From an uncultured Flavobacteriaceae bacterium (lineage in GTDB: Bacteria; Bacteroidota; Bacteroidia; Flavobacteriales; Flavobacteriaceae): a stretch of DNA of 12,354 nt. The stretch lies in contig CAJWNW010000046.1 in assembly GCA_913044085.1 (NCBI GenBank), positions 1 to 12,354 of the forward strand. Reading direction: 5' to 3'. Below the pieces are notes generated by a model, which saw only the letters and a program-made list of their open reading frames with translations, was not told the DNA's origin and did not search any database. Position 1 is the stretch's first letter, and each line of letters starts with the position of its first letter. Positions 7,024 to 12,354 of the stretch are shown here, piece by piece. The position numbers and the translations under genes are program-made.

Positions 7024-7855
7024 TCAATCGAATGTTTCTAATATAGACCGAAATAAATGCACGGTACTTTTTTTGAGGTTCTATTTTATTTGCAGGCTGT
7101 AAAGTTAATTGCTCTGAAATTTGAAAATATTCCAAGTTTATTATGGCGTCTTTTTCGAATTGATTTGCGACCCATTTGGTTATCTCATCAAGCGGAGTGT
7201 CGCTAAATTTGCCTTTGGTCGTTTTTAATACGTCGTAAATTTTTGAAGCGTGGAAGCGTTCGGCTGAAGTAAGGCGTGTGTTTCTAGAACTCATTGCCAA
7301 ACCGTTGGGTTCTCTTTCTATGGAGCAAGCAATAATTTTGACATTCGTTTTGGATATTTTAACCAGTTTCTTAATGATTTGTAGTTGTTGAAAATCTTTT
7401 TCTCCAAAATAGGCTTGGGTAGGCCCTACAATGTCTAAAAGCTTTTGAACGACGGTACCAACACCATGAAAATGGCCTGGTCTAAACTTTCCTTCCATTT
7501 GTAGTTCAAGCCCTCCAAAATCAAAAGCTTCTTTTGTAACGGAATTTCCATAAACTGCTGCCTCACTTGGGGCGTAAACAATGATTTCACCCAAAGATTC
7601 TATGGATTCTATTCTTTTCAAGTCTTGATTGAGGTCCCGAGGGTATGTTTCTAAATCGCCTGTATTGTTAAACTGAGTGGGGTTTACAAAAATACTTACC
7701 ACAACATTCTCATTTTCTTTTGTTGCTCGTTTAATCAAGGACAAATGACCCTGGTGTAAGGCACCCATAGTAGGTACAAATCCGAGGCTTGAAGCTGACG
7801 TTTTTAGAGACGCTAGACAGGAGTGTAGAGACTGATTTGTAGTAAAAACTTTCAT
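7001..7855 (-). CDS. panC: Pantothenate synthetase PanC
   Basis: PanC condenses D-pantoate with beta-alanine using ATP, through a pantoyl-adenylate, giving pantothenate, AMP and diphosphate. With the start at 7855 it has 284 residues, normal for the family. Conserved motifs are present in order: PTMGALHQGH (28-37, the nucleotide-binding HxGH signature), VNPTQF (57-62), RPGHFHGV (125-132), GEKDFQQL (151-158) and REPNGLAMSSRN (181-192, the KMSK-like loop). All look intact. A longer reading starts at 7906, but its first 17 residues are not family-like and its first codons coincide with the -33 and -7 elements of the promoter, so MKVFTTN is preferred. It is the first gene of the minus-strand block and is followed after 12 bases by panD, its pathway partner. 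It is divergent from the GT5-like gene. Confidence 0.97.
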   Translation of the reverse strand: MKVFTTNQSLHSCLASLKTSASSLGFVPTMGALHQGHLSLIKRATKENENVVVSIFVNPTQFNNTGDLETYPRDLNQDLKRIESIESLGEIIVYAPSEAAVYGNSVTKEAFDFGGLELQMEGKFRPGHFHGVGTVVQKLLDIVGPTQAYFGEKDFQQLQIIKKLVKISKTNVKIIACSIEREPNGLAMSSRNTRLTSAERFHASKIYDVLKTTKGKFSDTPLDEITKWVANQFEKDAIINLEYFQISEQLTLQPANKIEPQKKYRAFISVYIRNIRLIDNIALN

Positions 7856-7876
7856 TGACTTGACAATAATGGGATG

Positions 7877-7909
7877 CAAACTTAAGCTATTACAGTTAAT
7901 CTGCACAAA
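7877..7909 (-). promoter_or_regulatory. Promoter of panC and the minus-strand operon
   Basis: On the minus strand TTTG (7909-7906) is followed after 21 bases by TAAGTTTG (7884-7877), a full match in sequence and spacing to the Bacteroidota housekeeping promoter. The predicted transcript would begin near 7870, leaving a leader of about 15 bases before the ATG at 7855. No other strong box is seen upstream of the later genes except the one for panD. Confidence 0.75.
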
Positions 7910-7915
7910 TTTTTG

Positions 7916-7923
7916 TATTTTTG
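7916..7923 (+). promoter_or_regulatory. -7 box of the GT5-like/DUF4270/glmS operon
   Basis: TATTTTTG matches TAnnTTTG and lies 36 bases upstream of the ATG at 7960. No TTG is found at the expected spacing, so the -33 element is weak. The box is only 6 bases from the -33 element of the divergent panC promoter, so the two polymerase sites must overlap. Confidence 0.6.
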
Positions 7924-7959
7924 CGATATTTTTATTGAGAAATCCAAAGCTTTGTTTGT

Positions 7960-8778
7960 ATGAAAGACAAGAGAATATTGTATGTGTCGTCTGAAGTTAT
8001 TCCTTATTTGCCAGAAACTGAAGTTTCATCCATGTCTTTTGAAGCGCCTAGAATGGTCAACAAACAGGGGGGGCAAATCCGAATATTCATGCCGCGTTAC
8101 GGAAACATTAATGAGCGCCGGCACCAATTACATGAAGTCATTCGCTTATCGGGTATCAACCTGGTCGTAAATGATTTAGACATGCCGCTCATTATAAAAG
8201 TCGCCTCAATTCCAAAAGAAAGAATTCAAGTATATTTTATAGATAATGAAGATTATTTCAAAAGAAAAGCAACCCTCACTGACGAAGACGGAAAGTTGTT
8301 TGAGGACAATGATGAACGTGCCATCTTTTTTGCTAAAGGGGTCATTGAAACTGTAAAAAAATTGAATTGGGCACCAGATATAATTCATGTTCACGGATGG
8401 TTGGCCTCATTGTTGCCACTGTATCTCAAAGAATACTACAAAGACGAACCATTGTTCAAAGACAGTAAAGTGGTTACTTCTGTATATGGCCAAAGTTTTG
8501 AGGGAACGCTGAACAAGTTGCTAATTGATAAGGTTAAATTTGACGAAATTGATGATGACCACTTAGAGAATTTAAAATCACCAGACTATGTGAGTTTGAT
8601 GAAAACAGCGATTGATTTTTCAGACGGCCTAATTAAAGGGTCTCAAACAATTCCTGAAGAATTAAATAATTATATTGATAAAACCAAAAAGCCGTTTTTA
8701 GATTATCAGTTCCCTGAATCTTTTGCCGAAGCCTACACAGAATTTTACAGCACCCAAATTTTAAACTTGAGTCCCTAA
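7960..8778 (+). CDS. Glycogen/starch synthase-like protein, GT5 N-terminal domain only
   Basis: A 272-residue cytosolic protein resembling only the N-terminal Rossmann half of GT5 glycogen synthases (full enzymes are about 450-500 residues). Recognisable parts are the first strand ILYVSSEVIPY (6-16), IFMPRYG (42-48) and IIHVHGWLASLLPLYL (141-156), which matches the HxHxW region of GlgA. The ADP-glucose-binding Lys-x-Gly-Gly-Leu loop that should follow the first strand is replaced by LPETEVSSMSFEAP, and the usual aspartate in HAHDW is glycine here. The C-terminal nucleotide-sugar-binding half is absent, and the next gene starts 4 bases later, so this is not a local frameshift. Proteins like this are often labelled glycogen synthase, but glycosyltransferase activity is doubtful. 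From memory, similar short proteins precede DUF4270 genes in other flavobacteria. Binding of a sugar or partner protein is a reasonable guess only. Confidence 0.82.
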   Translation: MKDKRILYVSSEVIPYLPETEVSSMSFEAPRMVNKQGGQIRIFMPRYGNINERRHQLHEVIRLSGINLVVNDLDMPLIIKVASIPKERIQVYFIDNEDYFKRKATLTDEDGKLFEDNDERAIFFAKGVIETVKKLNWAPDIIHVHGWLASLLPLYLKEYYKDEPLFKDSKVVTSVYGQSFEGTLNKLLIDKVKFDEIDDDHLENLKSPDYVSLMKTAIDFSDGLIKGSQTIPEELNNYIDKTKKPFLDYQFPESFAEAYTEFYSTQILNLSP

Positions 8779-8782
8779 TCTT

Positions 8783-10426
8783 ATGAAATTTTTTTGCACC
8801 CCCTATTCCAAAATATTAGTCTTTTTCTGCTTTACTGCTTTTACGCTATGTTGTGAAGAGGATTACACAGAAATTGGGACAGACGTCATCAATAATCAGA
8901 ACATCTCTATTGATAATCAGTCCTATCCCGCTAAGACCTATAATAAGCGCATCACGCCTTTCCAATCGAACATCTTACCTAGCAACTTATTAGGCTATTA
9001 TTACGACACCAACTTTGGTGGCACAACAGCCCATTTTTTATCACAGTTAACCCCTCAGAATTTCAGTCCAAGTTTTGGGAATAATCCAGTTTTAGACTCT
9101 GTGTTTCTCACCATACCATATTTCAGTAAAACAGACGGAGAGACCTACACATTAGATTCACTCTACGGCAATGGCCCTATCAAATTATCTGTATTTAAAA
9201 ACAATTTTTTCTTGCGAAATTTTGACCCAGGAAGTGATTTAGATGATTTTCAAGTTTATTATTCCAATGGTGCCTTGTCTGCCTCTGAAAGCTTGAACCC
9301 TACAGATTTAGAAGCTCAATTATTGTATACATCAAATGCGTTTACACCCAGCAATGCGACTATCGATCTTGAAGAAATAAATGAAGATGGCGAAACATTT
9401 GTCTCAGAAACTCTGGCGCCAAGCCTTCGAATTAGGCTGGACAACTCGGATATACTACCGCAAGACTTTTGGGAAACTTTGATTTTTGAAAAAGAAGATG
9501 ATGATGAATTGAGTAGCGCCAGTAATTTCTACAGCTATTTTCGAGGTTTATATTTCAAAGTCGAGCCTGTAATCCCAAGCTCTGGTAGTATGGTTCAACT
9601 GAACTTTTCCTCTGCAAATGCCCATGTTAAATTTCATTATTCTTTTGAATCAGATTTAGATGAGGACGGAAATACTACTATAAATCAAGGGGTTTATCAA
9701 CTCAATTTTTCGGGCAACAAAACCACGCTTTTTGAAAATAATTTCAACACAGGTTTCTTACAAGCTATTGGCGCCGCGGACGAGATTCAAGGAGATGCAC
9801 AACTCTTCCTTAAAGGAGGTGAAGGGTCTATGGCAGTTGTTGAGCTTTTTTCGGAAGACGATGCCGGGAATGATTTTGATGATTTCATAACAGATTTTAG
9901 AGAAATTATTAATGAGGGGCAGCCGGATGAAGAACGCATTATCAAGCGCTTGATTAATGAAGCTTATTTAGAATTTTATGTAGACGAGGCGAGCTTAGAC
10001 ACCAATACCGACTTTCCAAACCGAATTTATGTTTACGACCTTGAATACAATGTGCCTTTATTAGATTATAACCAAGACTCCTCTGTCAATACAAGTACTT
10101 CCGACTCAAAATTCATACATTTAGTTCCAATGAGTGTAGAGACCGATAACCAGGGTAATACCTACAAAAAATACAAGGTGCGTTTGACATCTCACCTCAA
10201 TAATATCATTGTTAATGACGCAACCAACCTTAAATTAGGGGTTGTTGTTTCTTCAAATGTTGGGGCTGCTATCAACCAAAAACTTTTAAACTACGATCCC
10301 TTGGTAAAAGGGGTTCCTGCCGGAACTATTCTATCTCCAAAAGGCGTTATTTTACACGGTAGTAATTCCAATGACCCATTGAAAAAAGTGAAGCTTAATA
10401 TTTACTACAGTCAAGTAAACAACTAA
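8783..10426 (+). CDS. DUF4270 family lipoprotein
   Basis: A 547-residue exported protein of the Bacteroidota-specific DUF4270 family, of unknown function. The N-terminus is a signal sequence (ILVFFCFTAFTLCC), and the mature part begins EEDYTEIGTDVI, the usual family opening. Lipidation most likely falls on Cys24; the residue before it is also cysteine, where serine, glycine or alanine is normal. Family blocks include SNLLGYYYDTNFGGTTAHF (about 67-85), PVLDSVFLTIPYF and, later, EAYLEFYVDEASLDTNTDFPNRIYVYDL. The mature protein is acidic and beta-rich with many Asn, Asp and Ser residues, consistent with a periplasmic or surface location. It begins 4 bases after the GT5-like gene and ends 14 bases before glmS, so the three are probably co-transcribed. 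A role in envelope polysaccharide is suggested only by these neighbours. Confidence 0.88.
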   Translation: MKFFCTPYSKILVFFCFTAFTLCCEEDYTEIGTDVINNQNISIDNQSYPAKTYNKRITPFQSNILPSNLLGYYYDTNFGGTTAHFLSQLTPQNFSPSFGNNPVLDSVFLTIPYFSKTDGETYTLDSLYGNGPIKLSVFKNNFFLRNFDPGSDLDDFQVYYSNGALSASESLNPTDLEAQLLYTSNAFTPSNATIDLEEINEDGETFVSETLAPSLRIRLDNSDILPQDFWETLIFEKEDDDELSSASNFYSYFRGLYFKVEPVIPSSGSMVQLNFSSANAHVKFHYSFESDLDEDGNTTINQGVYQLNFSGNKTTLFENNFNTGFLQAIGAADEIQGDAQLFLKGGEGSMAVVELFSEDDAGNDFDDFITDFREIINEGQPDEERIIKRLINEAYLEFYVDEASLDTNTDFPNRIYVYDLEYNVPLLDYNQDSSVNTSTSDSKFIHLVPMSVETDNQGNTYKKYKVRLTSHLNNIIVNDATNLKLGVVVSSNVGAAINQKLLNYDPLVKGVPAGTILSPKGVILHGSNSNDPLKKVKLNIYYSQVNN

Positions 10427-10440
10427 ATTAATTCAAAAAA

Positions 10441-12288
10441 ATGTGTGGAATTGTTGGATATATTGGTCAACGGGACGCCTGCTCGGTTATAATTAGAGGG
10501 TTAAAACGCTTAGAATATAGGGGCTACGACAGTGCGGGAATTGCACTTTACGATGGAACAGGTATTCATGTTAGCAAAACCAAAGGTAAAGTCAGTGATC
10601 TGGAAGAAAAAATTGCTTCCGACAAAAACACCAATGGCAGCATTGGTATTGGCCACACACGTTGGGCGACTCACGGCGTACCAAACGATGTCAACTCCCA
10701 CCCCCATTATTCAAACTCAGGAGATTTAGTGATTATTCATAACGGTATCATAGAAAATTACGCGGCCATTAAACAAGAGCTTGTAAATAGAGGCTATATA
10801 TTTCATTCCGATACAGATACAGAAGTATTGATTAACCTCATTGAAGATGTTCAGAAAAGTGGTAGATATATGTTGGGGAAGGCTGTACAAATTGCACTAA
10901 ACCAAGTTGTAGGTGCCTATGCCATTGCCGTGTTGGATATAAAAAAACCCAATGAAATTGTTGCGGCAAGACTGGGAAGCCCTTTAGCTGTTGGTGTTGG
11001 TAAAGATGAGTTTTTTATCGCTAGTGATGCGTCACCATTTATTGAATACACTAGCAATGCTATATACTTAGAAGATGAAGAGATGGCTATCATTCGCCAG
11101 CACAAAGAACCGCGTTTCAGGAAGATTAAAACCGATCTTCTTTTCACGCCCTATGTTCAAAAGTTAAAACTCAACATTGAAGAAATAGAAAAAGGAGGGT
11201 ACGAACATTTTATGCTCAAGGAAATCTTTGAACAACCCCAAGCTATTAAAGACACTTACAGGGGCCGCTTATTGGTACACGATGGCCTGGTCAAAATGTC
11301 TGGAGTTGAAGACAACTTAGAGAAATTCCTTAATGCCCAAAAAATTACAATTGTGGCCTGCGGTACGTCTTGGCATGCTGGATTGGTTGCAGAATATATT
11401 TTTGAGAATTTGGCAAGAATTCCTGTAGAGGTCGAATATGCTTCAGAGTTTCGATATCGAAACCCGATTGTAACTGACAAAGATGTTGTGATTGCCATTT
11501 CTCAATCTGGAGAAACAGCAGACACACTTGCTGCCATAAAATTAGCCAAAAATAACGGGGCCTTTGTTTTTGGAGTTTGTAACGTTGTAGGCTCCTCTAT
11601 CTCAAGAGAAGCCCACGCAGGTGCTTACACCCACGCAGGGCCTGAAATTGGCGTGGCCTCCACCAAGGCATTTACCACCCAAATTACATTGTTGGCCATG
11701 ATGGCTTTAAGATTGGCGAAGGCAAAAGGAACACTTTCTACCTCGGATTTCAAGCGAAGTTTGGTAGCGTTAGAAACGATTCCCTCAAAAATTGAAATCG
11801 CACTCAAATCTGACGGTTTGGCAAAAGAGATTGCTGAAAATTACAAAAATGCAACTAACTTTCTATACCTCGGAAGGGGCTTTAATTTTCCGGTTGCCCT
11901 GGAGGGGGCATTAAAATTAAAAGAAATCTCATACATCCATGCAGAGGGCTATCCCGCAGCCGAAATGAAACATGGACCCATTGCGCTGATTGATGAAAAC
12001 ATGCCTATTGTGGTCATTGCCACAAAATATGGTCACTATGAAAAAATCGTAAGTAATATTCAAGAAATAAGGTCCAGGAAAGGTAAAATTATTGGCATTG
12101 TAACCGAAGGGGATAACCAGGTCAAAGCATTAGCTGACCACGTGATTGAAATTCCTGAAACTTCAGAGTTTTTATCTCCTTTGCTCACAACAATCCCATT
12201 GCAACTGCTGTCTTATCACATTGCTGTGTTGCTTGAAAAAAATGTGGACCAGCCTAGAAATTTAGCGAAGTCCGTTACTGTTGAATAA
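10441..12288 (+). CDS. glmS: Glutamine-fructose-6-phosphate aminotransferase (isomerizing) GlmS
   Basis: GlmS makes glucosamine-6-phosphate from fructose-6-phosphate and glutamine, the entry step to UDP-N-acetylglucosamine for peptidoglycan and lipid A. The 615-residue product is full length. The N-terminal glutaminase domain has the catalytic Cys2 (MCGIVGYIG), HTRWATHG (72-79) and NGIIENY (101-107). The linker has YEHFMLKEIFEQP (254-266). The first SIS domain carries ACGTSWHA (306-313) and SQSGETADT (354-362). The second has GYPAAEMKHGP, and the protein ends in AKSVTVE, which closes the active site. Cys2 requires removal of the initiator methionine, so the start at 10441 is certain. The 14-base AT-rich gap before it holds no ribozyme, and no GlmS riboswitch is expected or seen. 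It is the last gene of the plus-strand block. Confidence 0.98.
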   Translation: MCGIVGYIGQRDACSVIIRGLKRLEYRGYDSAGIALYDGTGIHVSKTKGKVSDLEEKIASDKNTNGSIGIGHTRWATHGVPNDVNSHPHYSNSGDLVIIHNGIIENYAAIKQELVNRGYIFHSDTDTEVLINLIEDVQKSGRYMLGKAVQIALNQVVGAYAIAVLDIKKPNEIVAARLGSPLAVGVGKDEFFIASDASPFIEYTSNAIYLEDEEMAIIRQHKEPRFRKIKTDLLFTPYVQKLKLNIEEIEKGGYEHFMLKEIFEQPQAIKDTYRGRLLVHDGLVKMSGVEDNLEKFLNAQKITIVACGTSWHAGLVAEYIFENLARIPVEVEYASEFRYRNPIVTDKDVVIAISQSGETADTLAAIKLAKNNGAFVFGVCNVVGSSISREAHAGAYTHAGPEIGVASTKAFTTQITLLAMMALRLAKAKGTLSTSDFKRSLVALETIPSKIEIALKSDGLAKEIAENYKNATNFLYLGRGFNFPVALEGALKLKEISYIHAEGYPAAEMKHGPIALIDENMPIVVIATKYGHYEKIVSNIQEIRSRKGKIIGIVTEGDNQVKALADHVIEIPETSEFLSPLLTTIPLQLLSYHIAVLLEKNVDQPRNLAKSVTVE

Positions 12289-12306
12289 GTGAGTTCTCAA
12301 CTTATT
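12284..12306 (+). terminator. Possible terminator hairpin after glmS
   Basis: AATAAGTGAG (12284-12293) pairs with CTCAACTTATT (12296-12306) with one bulged A, and a T-rich TTTCTTT run begins at the end of the right arm. The glmS stop codon TAA lies inside the left arm. The closing GAG-TT-CTC would open to leave a 4-base loop. The rest of the window (12307-12354) is very AT-rich and I see no gene in it. Confidence 0.4.
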
Positions 12307-12354
12307 TCTTTAAGAAAAATTTTAAAATATTGATTTTTAATGTAATGATACTAT

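Noticed and set aside
7856..7906. ATG at 7906 as the panC start
   Set aside because: The extension of 17 residues is not family-like and lies over the -33 and -7 promoter elements; the ATG at 7855 gives the normal PanC N-terminus and length.
10427..10440. A glmS ribozyme/riboswitch upstream of glmS
   Set aside because: The gap is only 14 bases and the glmS ribozyme is known mainly from Firmicutes; there is no room for the fold.
10510..11807. Several short open frames inside glmS on both strands (also inside the receptor, radA and GT5-like genes)
   Set aside because: They overlap strongly conserved coding sequence in other frames and encode no recognisable domain or start signal.

Overview
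The window reads as ordinary chromosomal sequence from a Bacteroidota species, most likely a marine or environmental member of the Flavobacteriaceae. The evidence is a DUF4270 lipoprotein placed between a truncated GT5-type protein and glmS, a CGC-type bacilliredoxin, several matches to the Bacteroidota sigma factor -7 box TAnnTTTG, and AT-rich leaders without Shine-Dalgarno sequences. I see no insertion sequence, integrase, CRISPR array, tRNA or rRNA.

Layout. Bases 1-1815 (+) are the C-terminal part of a TonB-dependent outer-membrane receptor cut by the window edge. It converges, with a 4-base overlap, on a DjlA-like membrane-anchored TerB/J-domain co-chaperone (1812-2537, -). That gene is divergent from a bacilliredoxin (2637-3047, +) across a 99-base, nearly symmetrical promoter region. 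The bacilliredoxin converges on a five-gene minus-strand block, read from the right: panC (7855-7001), panD, a flippase-like lysylphosphatidylglycerol-synthase transmembrane protein, a secreted esterase-fold protein and radA (ending at 3095). Across a 104-base divergent promoter region a plus-strand block begins: GT5 N-terminal-domain protein (7960), DUF4270 lipoprotein (8783) and glmS (10441-12288).

How the genes fit together. PanD supplies beta-alanine and PanC joins it to pantoate, giving pantothenate for coenzyme A. The same transcript would also carry an inner-membrane protein, an exported hydrolase-fold protein and the recombination ATPase RadA, with no evident biochemical link. GlmS makes glucosamine-6-phosphate for peptidoglycan and lipid A, so the right-hand block looks envelope-related, with the GT5-like protein and the DUF4270 lipoprotein as its unexplained members.

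The observations most worth a second look are: an esterase-fold protein with glycine where the nucleophile serine should be; a stand-alone, motif-depleted GT5 N-terminal domain; a promoter for panD inside panC that would give a leaderless or nearly leaderless mRNA; a TTG start with no nearby alternative in the flippase-like gene; and a symmetrical divergent promoter with a central inverted repeat between the chaperone and bacilliredoxin genes. I found no clearly new multi-gene system.
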